NCBI RefSeq assembly: GCF_028527925.1
Contig: NZ_JAPESW010000004.1
Coordinates: forward strand, 62,001 to 126,000
Direction: 5' to 3'
Source of the DNA: Cellulomonas fimi
Lineage (GTDB): Bacteria > Actinomycetota > Actinomycetes > Actinomycetales > Cellulomonadaceae
DNA length: 64,000 nt
The notes beneath the pieces were generated by a model that saw only the letters and a program-made list of their open reading frames with translations, was not told where the DNA came from and made no database searches. Made by a program: the position numbers and the translations under genes. Position 1 is the first letter of the stretch. Each line of letters starts with the position of its first letter. Shown here piece after piece: positions 17,806-24,121 of the stretch.

Positions 17806-18127
17806 CGGAGCCGCCCTCCACGTGCCACGGCCGCCCCGGCATCGTCCGCACACCGGTGGCGGCCACTCGCACGGCGAACGTCGGCACCTCCTGCCCGCGG
17901 ACCCGACCGACATACTCGTGGCCGGTCATGTGACACCACGCAGGCAGGTCAATCGGCGCGACGGGGTCGCTCGTCACGAGATGCACCACCGTTCCCACAG
18001 GAAGGCCCGCTACCCGGTTACGGAGCAGCACCAGCAACCGCGCACACCGAAGATCCCCGCCGTCAACGACGACCGGCTCATCCGAGACCCCGCCGGGCGG
18101 GCGTCCAATGCGCTCCTCCGCGATCAC
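17795..18127 (-). CDS. TusA/SirA-like sulfurtransferase family protein
   Basis: The 110-residue protein starts at a GTG. Its core (DLRCARLLVLLRNRVAGLP, then GTVVHLVTSDPVAPIDLPAW and CHMTGHEYVG) follows the TusA pattern: an N-terminal Cys before a long helix, a strand ending in T-S-D-P, and a second Cys. In TusA the first Cys carries persulfide received from IscS; here it is followed by ALR-type residues rather than Pro, so activity is uncertain. It is convergent with the methyltransferase and faces away from the CmtR gene. It may link the cysteine desulfurase at 13.2 kb to an acceptor. Confidence 0.7.
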   Translation of the reverse strand: MIAEERIGRPPGGVSDEPVVVDGGDLRCARLLVLLRNRVAGLPVGTVVHLVTSDPVAPIDLPAWCHMTGHEYVGRVRGQEVPTFAVRVAATGVRTMPGRPWHVEGGSVRA

Positions 18128-18219
18128 AGTGCAGACCGTAGTTGGCTCGCACCCGCTGTCTACGGAGGTGCGGGCGCCGGCCCAATCCGATGAGGTGTTC
18201 CCGGGACGGTTGCACTCGT

Positions 18220-18231
18220 GCTGAATTCAGC
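18220..18231 (+). promoter_or_regulatory. Perfect palindrome, probable CmtR/ArsR operator
   Basis: GCTGAATTCAGC is a perfect 12-bp palindrome 21 bases before the CmtR-like start codon, with a possible -10 element TACTGT downstream of it. ArsR proteins bind short palindromes of this kind at their own promoters. Confidence 0.6.
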
Positions 18232-18252
18232 GCGGCGTGTACTGTCGCGCTC

Positions 18253-18582
18253 ATGGAGACGGTGACCCTGACGCACACGGCCGCGCTCGCCCGGCTCGGC
18301 CACGCGCTCTCGGACGAGACACGCACGCGCATCCTGCTCGCGCTGCGTGAGGCCCCGGCCTACCCGTCGGACCTCGCGGACTCGTTGGGCGTGTCCCGGC
18401 AAGTGATGTCGAACCAGCTCGCGTGCTTGCGCGGCTGCGGGCTGGTCGAGTCGATCCCGGACGGTCGACGGACCTGGTACCGGCTGGCGGACACCCACCT
18501 CGCGCCGGCGCTCGGTGACCTGCTCGCCCTGGTGCTCGCCGTCGACCCCGAGTGCTGCGGCCCGGACTGCACCTGCGCATGA
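18253..18582 (+). CDS. cmtR: CmtR-type Cd/Pb-sensing ArsR repressor
   Basis: The 109-residue protein is a single winged-helix ArsR domain. The motif NQLACLRGCGL (C58 and C62) in the recognition helix is the CmtR metal-site signature, and the C-terminus has four more cysteines (ECCGPDCTCA), one of which would complete the Cd/Pb site as in the mycobacterial protein. The frame is open upstream, but ATG 18253 aligns with the family and follows a palindromic operator. The stop overlaps the CDF transporter start (ATGA), so metal would derepress both genes together. Confidence 0.88.
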   Translation: METVTLTHTAALARLGHALSDETRTRILLALREAPAYPSDLADSLGVSRQVMSNQLACLRGCGLVESIPDGRRTWYRLADTHLAPALGDLLALVLAVDPECCGPDCTCA

Positions 18583-19295
18583 GCACCCTGTCGATCGGGC
18601 CCCGGCCCCTGGACGCCGCGCGCCGGGCCGTGCTGCAACGCCGCATCCGCTGGGTGGTCACCGCGACCATCTCCTACAACGTCGTCGAGGCAGTCATCGC
18701 GATCGCCGCGGGCCGTGCGGCCTCCTCCTCGGCGCTGATCGGCTTCGGCCTGGACTCCGTCGTCGAGGTCCTCTCCGCGGCCGCCGTCGCCTGGCAGTTC
18801 GCCGCACCCGACCCCGAGGCCCGGGAGAAGGTCGCGATGCTCGCGATCGCGGTCTCATTCTTCGGCCTCGCGCTGTTCGTCACGCTCGACGCCGTCCGCA
18901 CCGTCGTGGGCGGTGCCGAGCCCGACCACTCGACGGTCGGCATCGTGCTCGCCGCCGTGAGCCTGGCGGTCATGCCGGCGCTGTCGTGGTTCGAGCGTCG
19001 CACGGGCCGCGAGCTCGGATCAGCCTCCGCGATCGCGGACTCCAAGCAGACCCTGATCTGCTCCTACCTCTCCGGCGTCCTTCTCGTGGGGCTCGTCCTG
19101 AACAGCACACTCGGCTGGTGGTGGGCCGACCCGCTCGCTGCCGTCGTGATCGCCGGCTTCGCCGTGTGCGAGGGCCTGGAGGCATGGAAGGGCGACGCCT
19201 GCTGCACACCGGTCGCCCAGCTCGTCGGCGACGACGACGAGCGCTGCGCCGACGATTGCTGCAAACCGGACGTGACCGACGGGGGCACCCGATGA
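18579..19295 (+). CDS. CDF-family metal efflux transporter with Cys-rich tail
   Basis: The 238-residue protein has about six membrane segments. The metal-site motifs are visible: SSSALIGFGLDSVVEV in segment 2 and ADSKQTLICSYLSG in segment 5. Unlike most cation diffusion facilitators it lacks a full cytoplasmic ferredoxin-like domain and ends in a short Cys/Asp-rich tail (GDACC, then CADDCC). Coupling to CmtR suggests export of Cd, Pb or Zn. It overlaps the next gene by ATGA. Confidence 0.86.
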   Translation: MSTLSIGPRPLDAARRAVLQRRIRWVVTATISYNVVEAVIAIAAGRAASSSALIGFGLDSVVEVLSAAAVAWQFAAPDPEAREKVAMLAIAVSFFGLALFVTLDAVRTVVGGAEPDHSTVGIVLAAVSLAVMPALSWFERRTGRELGSASAIADSKQTLICSYLSGVLLVGLVLNSTLGWWWADPLAAVVIAGFAVCEGLEAWKGDACCTPVAQLVGDDDERCADDCCKPDVTDGGTR

Positions 19296-19930
19296 CCGCC
19301 GACACCGGAGCGTTCGCCGCGATCGGCCTCTATGTCGTGGGCTGCGCCGTGATCTTCGGCTGGCGCAGTTGGCGCCAGCGACTCGACACCGGCTCTGCCG
19401 GGTTCCGCGGGATCAGCGGCGCGCCGGGCTCCGCCGGTTGGTGGGGCGGGGTGCTGTTCGTGGTCGCGCTCGTGCTCGTAGCACTCGCGCCGGTCCTCGC
19501 GCTCGTCGGTGATGTGACGGTGACCGTGCCGAGGTGGGTCGCACTCGTCGGCGTCGCCGTCGCCGTCGCCGGCTTCGCTGGCGTCCTGCTCGCGCAGGTC
19601 GCGATGGGCCGGTCGTGGCGGATCGGCGTCGACGCGGCCGAACGGACCGACCTCGTGACCGCGGGAGTGTTCGCGCTCGTGCGCAACCCGATCTTCACCG
19701 CGATGGTCACCGCCGTGGTCGGGCTCACGCTGATGGTGCCCTCACTGATGTCTGCTCTCGCGCTCGCCGCGTTGATCGCGGCCGTCCAGCTGCAGGTCCG
19801 TGTGGTCGAGGAGCCCTACCTGCTCACCGTGCACGGGCCGACCTACGCCGACTACGCCGCCCGCGTCGGACGCTTCATCCCCGCCGTCGGACGACTTCGC
19901 CCGCACCGCCTCAAGGTGCGCGCGGCGTGA
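19292..19930 (+). CDS. Isoprenylcysteine carboxyl methyltransferase (ICMT)-like membrane protein
   Basis: The 212-residue protein has about five hydrophobic segments. Its C-terminal half carries the ICMT/PEMT-type pattern: GVFALVRNPIFTAMV, then EEPYLLTVHGPTYADYAARVGRF, in which RNP and E-E-P...G-x-x-Y contact the SAM cofactor. Bacterial members have diverse or unknown substrates. It lies between two CDF transporters and overlaps the first, so it belongs to the metal operon; its role there is unknown. Confidence 0.82.
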   Translation: MTADTGAFAAIGLYVVGCAVIFGWRSWRQRLDTGSAGFRGISGAPGSAGWWGGVLFVVALVLVALAPVLALVGDVTVTVPRWVALVGVAVAVAGFAGVLLAQVAMGRSWRIGVDAAERTDLVTAGVFALVRNPIFTAMVTAVVGLTLMVPSLMSALALAALIAAVQLQVRVVEEPYLLTVHGPTYADYAARVGRFIPAVGRLRPHRLKVRAA

Positions 19931-19964
19931 GCGGCACCGGCAGCGCCCAGAAGGAAGGCATCTG

Positions 19965-20882
19965 ATGGGACACGACCACGCCCACACCGCCGGCGCACCC
20001 GACCACCGCGGCCGCCTCGCGATCGCGTTCGGCATCACCACATCGATTCTGCTCGCCCAGGCCGTCGGTGCATGGCTGACCGGAAGCCTCGCGCTGCTCG
20101 TCGACACCGCACACATGCTCACCGACGCTGGCGGCCTCCTGCTCGCCCTGTTCGCCGCGTCGCTCTCGCTGCGGCCTCCTACCCCGCAGCGGACCTGGGG
20201 CTTCCGCCGAGCCGAGGTCCTGGCAGCACTCGCTCAATCCGCGATCCTGCTCGCCGTCGGCATCTACGTCCTCATTGAAGGCGTCCAGCGCCTGCTCACC
20301 CCACCCGAGATCCCCTCCACCGAGCTGGTCATCTTCGGTGTCATCGGACTCGTCGGGAACATCGCCTCGCTTCTGGTGCTCGCCGGGCACCGCACCGCGA
20401 ACTTCAACCTGCGCGCCGCGTTCCTCGAAGTCCTCAACGACGCACTCGGCTCGGTCGCCGTCATCGTCGCCGCCATCGTCATCGCCACCACAGGGTGGCA
20501 GCAGGCCGACGCCGTCGCCGGTCTCTTCATCGGCGTGCTCATCGTGCCCCGAGCGTTCAAGCTCCTGCGCGAGACCAGCGGCGTCCTACTCGAGTCGGCC
20601 CCGGCCGGCCTCGACCTCGACGACGTGCGACGACACCTGCTCGAGCTCGAGCACGTCAAGGAAGTCCACGACCTGCATGCCTCGCTCATCTCGACCGGCC
20701 TGCCGGTCCTGAGCGCACACGTCGTCGTCACCGACACCTGCTTCAACGACGGGCACGCCGCCCGCATCCTCGACGACCTGCAGCAGTGCGTAGCCGAACA
20801 CTTCCCCGTCTCCGTCGAGCACTCCACCTTCCAGATCGAGTCCGCGAGCCACCGCCGCCACGAGCACCCCAGCCACGTCTGA
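19965..20882 (+). CDS. czcD: CzcD-like CDF cation efflux protein
   Basis: The 305-residue protein has six membrane segments and a C-terminal cytoplasmic domain. Segment 2 carries LLVDTAHMLTDAGG and segment 5 LEVLNDALGSVAV, the HxxxD/NDxxxD-type zinc site of CzcD-like transporters (exchange of Zn, Co or Cd for protons). Both ends are His-rich (MGHDHAHTAG and HRRHEHPSH). I chose the ATG at 19965, eight bases after AAGGAAGG; the frame is open upstream inside the ICMT gene. It ends the CmtR operon. Confidence 0.9.
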   Translation: MGHDHAHTAGAPDHRGRLAIAFGITTSILLAQAVGAWLTGSLALLVDTAHMLTDAGGLLLALFAASLSLRPPTPQRTWGFRRAEVLAALAQSAILLAVGIYVLIEGVQRLLTPPEIPSTELVIFGVIGLVGNIASLLVLAGHRTANFNLRAAFLEVLNDALGSVAVIVAAIVIATTGWQQADAVAGLFIGVLIVPRAFKLLRETSGVLLESAPAGLDLDDVRRHLLELEHVKEVHDLHASLISTGLPVLSAHVVVTDTCFNDGHAARILDDLQQCVAEHFPVSVEHSTFQIESASHRRHEHPSHV

Positions 20883-21025
20883 CCCCACAGTCCGACACGC
20901 ATCGCGAGTTGCTGGTCTCGACAGAGGTGCCGGCTTCACCGAAACCCAGCACCGGAACCGAAACCAGCCGATACCCCGCAGCAACCGGCCGCCGTTTCCG
21001 GGGACGTCTACGTCGGCCGCCACTG

Positions 21026-21053
21026 AGCCCGCCGAAACCGATCGTTTCCGGTG
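21026..21053 (-). repeat. Right copy of the inverted repeat bracketing the cargo block
   Basis: Read on the minus strand, this matches the left copy (13113-13140) at 24 of 28 positions. The surrounding 120 bases hold extra CCGAAAC/GTTTCC motifs (near 20939, 20956 and 20994). The two copies enclose about 7.9 kb. Confidence 0.6.
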
Positions 21054-21091
21054 AGTTACGACCTGCTCAACGGAATGATGGGAACGTGCCG

Positions 21092-21811
21092 ATGTCGAAC
21101 CCAGAGCCGAGGCCCGGAGACACCTTCTTGGCCACGCTCGACGAGCGTGGCCGCATCACGCTTGACCTCCCGGTGCCGACGGACGAATCGATCACGTACT
21201 CCGCGGAAGAGCGTATTGGCGACGGACCCCGCCTGGTCTATGAGCTGACCCTTCCACCGGGGAAGGCAGCGGTGGAGCTGACCGCACCGATCGTCGAGCG
21301 CCAGGGCGGAGCGAGCGCTGCCGACGCTCAATATCGCGAGCGGCTCTACGCAGCCGTGGGTCGCATCACGGTCGCCGGCGGACAGGTTGAGGCCTCGCTC
21401 AAGCGGAGCTTGATCCTTCTCTCCCCTGAGCGTGGTGCCGCGTTCGTGGACGTCGACTTGGAGTGGTTTCGCCTCGAAGCGGCGATACGTGAGGCTGTCG
21501 ACTCCGCCGAGTCCGTCCTTGGCCGTCGCGTTGTGCGCCTGCTTGACCTGGCTGCGCGCAACCGCTTGAGGGAGCGCCGCAACGACGCAGTCCACGGTGC
21601 GTGGTGGCCATTCGACGGCATGGCCGGGCGAGTATCCCGGTGGCCACGAAGATCCGAGGGTTACATCACCAACGTGGACCTCCGCGCGCTCGAGGAGGTG
21701 GGCGCCAAACTCGAGCGCCTTGTGCAAGCTCTCAATGACCTGGTGCGGGAGCGCTGGCCCGTGGTCACGCTGCCTCGGGACGACCGGCCGACAGGCTCGT
21801 TCGGGGTCTGA
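21092..21811 (+). CDS. Unknown protein with a HEPN-like R-x4-H motif
   Basis: The 239-residue protein starts with a beta-rich region (about 10-75; GRITLDLPVPTDESI). A helical part follows (about 85-225) with LRERRNDAVHGAWWPF around residue 170. R-N-D-A-V-H is the R-x4-H form of the HEPN ribonuclease/toxin motif, preceded and followed by long helices as in that fold. Only one such motif and no antitoxin-like partner are seen. The start at 21092 avoids an upstream Arg-rich extension. The beta region may be a substrate- or stress-sensing part. No family is recognised with certainty. Confidence 0.65.
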   Translation: MSNPEPRPGDTFLATLDERGRITLDLPVPTDESITYSAEERIGDGPRLVYELTLPPGKAAVELTAPIVERQGGASAADAQYRERLYAAVGRITVAGGQVEASLKRSLILLSPERGAAFVDVDLEWFRLEAAIREAVDSAESVLGRRVVRLLDLAARNRLRERRNDAVHGAWWPFDGMAGRVSRWPRRSEGYITNVDLRALEEVGAKLERLVQALNDLVRERWPVVTLPRDDRPTGSFGV

Positions 21812-21873
21812 CACCGGCGCCCCCCGAATCGATCGCACTACTCGCTGTCACCACCACCCGGCAGACTGCGCAC

Positions 21874-22314
21874 ATGACCTTGACGTTTGATGGACCGATT
21901 CCTGGCAGCGACCTCCCGCTGTGCAGCGTGCTGCGGTGCGACGCCCAGGGCGCATTCGTCGTCCGGTACGAGGCCGAGGGGACTGGCCGTCGGATTGAGC
22001 GGCTGATGTGCGCTGCTCACGTCGACGCAGTTCGCGCCGGTGAAGCTTGGCGCTGGGACGATGAACAGAACGTTTTTCTGATGGGCGCGGACCGCGTCGC
22101 CAGCGGCGCTCACATGGTGTCGGGATATCGGTTCGAGGTCCGCACCTTCGAGACCGACACGACGCTGGGCAGCCGCCCGATCCACCTGTATGTCGAGGTC
22201 GGGGGCGCCGATGGCGCTCACACCCAGGATCTTCATCTCGAGATGTCTCAGAGCATTGCCGCCGACCTCGCCAAGACGCTCACCCTGCTGACGACGAACT
22301 CAGAGTTGGAATGA
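21874..22314 (+). CDS. Unknown protein with possible zinc-binding N-terminus
   Basis: The 146-residue protein has a Cys pattern LPLCSVLRCDAQ about 25 residues before LMCAAHVDAV, which could be a small zinc site (C-x4-C...C-x2-H), followed by a mixed alpha/beta domain. I do not recognise it. It lies 62 bases after the HEPN-like gene on the same strand and has no strong ribosome binding site, so it may be translated from the same message. Confidence 0.6.
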   Translation: MTLTFDGPIPGSDLPLCSVLRCDAQGAFVVRYEAEGTGRRIERLMCAAHVDAVRAGEAWRWDDEQNVFLMGADRVASGAHMVSGYRFEVRTFETDTTLGSRPIHLYVEVGGADGAHTQDLHLEMSQSIAADLAKTLTLLTTNSELE

Positions 22315-22386
22315 CGGCCGCGCGGGGTGGCGGCTCCCCGCCGCTCAGGCAACGATGACGGGCGTCCGCGACGTTGGGAGGAACTG

Positions 22387-22611
22387 ATGGCAGGGAACGG
22401 CGTGCACACGGTGCCGGCGGGTGGCTCCGGCTGGGTCAACGAGGTCGACGGCACCAAGGTCGGCGCGGCGTACGCGAGCAAAGACGAGGCCGTGAAGGCC
22501 GGGCGCGAGGAAGCCAAGCGTCGGCAAACCGAGCACCACATCCACAACCTCGACGGCACGATCGGCGAGAAGAACTCCTACGGCAACGACCCGCGGAACA
22601 TCCCCGGCTAG
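22387..22611 (+). CDS. DUF2188-domain small protein
   Basis: The 74-residue protein contains the DUF2188 pattern: GSGWVNEVDGTKVGAAYASK (the W...G...A..F/Y stretch), a helix (DEAVKAGREEAKRR), then HHIHNLDGTIGEKNSYGNDP. DUF2188 proteins are common small proteins on mobile elements and phages; their function is unknown. ATG 22387 follows GGAGGAACTG directly, a clear ribosome binding site. Confidence 0.82.
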   Translation: MAGNGVHTVPAGGSGWVNEVDGTKVGAAYASKDEAVKAGREEAKRRQTEHHIHNLDGTIGEKNSYGNDPRNIPG

Positions 22612-22622
22612 CGGGCCGCGCG

Positions 22623-23333
22623 ATGTGCGGCAGGTACGCCCAGACCCGGGCGGCAGACGAGATCGCCCGTGACCTCGACGTCGAGCAGATGCTCGTCGAG
22701 GCCGGCGGGCCGTCGTGGAACGTCGCCCCCACCAACGTCGTCCCGGTCGTGCTCGAGCGCGTCGAGGACGACGAGATCGTGCGCCAGCTGCGGGCGGTGC
22801 GCTGGGGCCTGGTGCCGTCCTGGGCGAAGGACCCCGCCATCGGCAGCAGGCTCATCAACGCGCGCGCCGAGACGATCACCGACAAGCCGAGCTTCCGCCG
22901 CGCCGCCCTCGCCCGGCGGGCGGTGGTGCCGATGGACGGCTACTACGAGTGGGGCGCCCCGCTGGCCGGCTCCAAGCGCAAGACGCCGTACTACCTGCAC
23001 TCCCCCGACGAGGCGCCGCTGGCGGCGGCCGGCCTGTACGAGTTGTGGCCCGACCCGGCGAAGGACAAGGACGACCCCGAGCGGTGGATGTGGACCTTCA
23101 CGGTCATCACCACCACCGCGACCGACTCCACCGGGCACATCCACGACCGCTCACCGCTGCTGCTGCCGGCCGACCTCGTTGACGCGTGGCTGAACCCCAC
23201 GGTGACCGAGCTCGACGCCGTGCGCGACCTGCTCGCGGCGGTCCCGGAGCCCCACCTGGTTCCACGGCAGGTGGGATACGACGTCGGCAACGTCCGCAAC
23301 GACGGCCCCCACCTGGTCGACCCGGTGGCATAG
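22623..23333 (+). CDS. SRAP-family DNA-protein crosslink peptidase (YedK/HMCES-like)
   Basis: SRAP proteins covalently trap abasic sites in single-stranded DNA through the N-terminal Cys left after Met removal. The 236-residue protein begins MCGRYAQT, giving Cys2, and has the other active-site parts: NVAPTN, LINARAETI, GYYEW and IHDRSP (the HxR-type motif). It lies 11 bases after the DUF2188 gene. On a conjugative element it may protect single-stranded transfer DNA, a role suggested for other mobile copies. Confidence 0.92.
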   Translation: MCGRYAQTRAADEIARDLDVEQMLVEAGGPSWNVAPTNVVPVVLERVEDDEIVRQLRAVRWGLVPSWAKDPAIGSRLINARAETITDKPSFRRAALARRAVVPMDGYYEWGAPLAGSKRKTPYYLHSPDEAPLAAAGLYELWPDPAKDKDDPERWMWTFTVITTTATDSTGHIHDRSPLLLPADLVDAWLNPTVTELDAVRDLLAAVPEPHLVPRQVGYDVGNVRNDGPHLVDPVA

Positions 23334-23729
23334 AACGGCGGACCTCGACGCTTCTTCGGCCCGGCCGACAGGCGGCGTGGGTGCGATGCTCACCCTCATG
23401 GCGATGTCAGCGAACTTGACCTGCCCGGTCGGAGGAGCGTCTCCTTCGACCGGGCGTGGGCTGGACCCTGCACGTGAAGCGGTGCCCGCGCATGTCGTGC
23501 CATGTAGGCGCAGGCGGTACGTCGACCGCCGGACGCTCGGGAAAGAGCGACCAGACCGCCCCCGGCCTGAGCAGCGCGGCGTTGATTGGGACTGGTGCCA
23601 GCGAGCGAGCAGCCAAGGTCACTCGAGTGCTCATCGTCGCCGTCGAGGGGCGGGGCAGCGAGGTCCTCGACCCCGGCAGTGCCTCCCCACGCCGTGCGCT
23701 CCTGAAAGAACGCCCGCGGCGGCGGAAAA
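23334..23729. other. Intergenic stretch with no supported gene
   Basis: No frame here has a convincing protein, ribosome binding site or known motif. Frames open on both strands give Arg/Pro/Ser-rich translations typical of GC-rich non-coding DNA. It separates the rightward SRAP gene from the leftward DUF4913 gene. Confidence 0.5.
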
Positions 23730-24116
23730 TCAGCCCCGAGTCCGGTGCTCAGCCGGGCGGCAACCGCTGCGTGCCACGCAGTCTGACAGCCTCGTGCGCG
23801 CCGCGGCGAACTGCTCGAGCCACCTGAGCGGGGCGTCGGCGTTGGCGGTGGTGGCGTAAGCCCCTTGCCACGCGAGGTGGAGTGCTGACAACTCTTCGAT
23901 GAGTTCGGTGTGGTCGTGCCAGCATGCCGGGACGACGCGGCGGTCGAGCTGGAAGCGTTCGACGAGCCAGCCAATCCAGAGATCGAGCTCCTCGAGCAGG
24001 AGTTCCTGGTCCTCCGGTGCGTGGGCAGACCACACGATCGGCACGGGTAGTGCGGTCGGCTGGTTCATCTGTAGCGGCGGGTAGAAGAGATCGCCTCGGC
24101 CGTCATCGCGGTTCAC
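23730..24116 (-). CDS. DUF4913-domain protein
   Basis: The 128-residue protein has the DUF4913 pattern: LDLWIGWLVERFQLDRRVVP, then ACWHDHTELIEELSALHLAW, a helical module with conserved W, C-W-x-x-H and ELSAL positions. Such genes accompany relaxases or T4SS genes in actinobacterial plasmids and ICEs; function is unknown. Of two GTG codons I chose 24116, eight bases after GGAGG; the one at 24125 overlaps that motif. It lies five bases after the relaxase stop and is probably co-translated with it. Confidence 0.8.
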   Translation of the reverse strand: MNRDDGRGDLFYPPLQMNQPTALPVPIVWSAHAPEDQELLLEELDLWIGWLVERFQLDRRVVPACWHDHTELIEELSALHLAWQGAYATTANADAPLRWLEQFAAARTRLSDCVARSGCRPAEHRTRG

Positions 24117-24121
24117 GAGAG

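Noticed and set aside
23396..23974. 192-residue frame on the minus strand before DUF4913
   Set aside because: It is Ser/Pro/Arg-rich, overlaps the end of DUF4913 in another frame and lacks a ribosome binding site.
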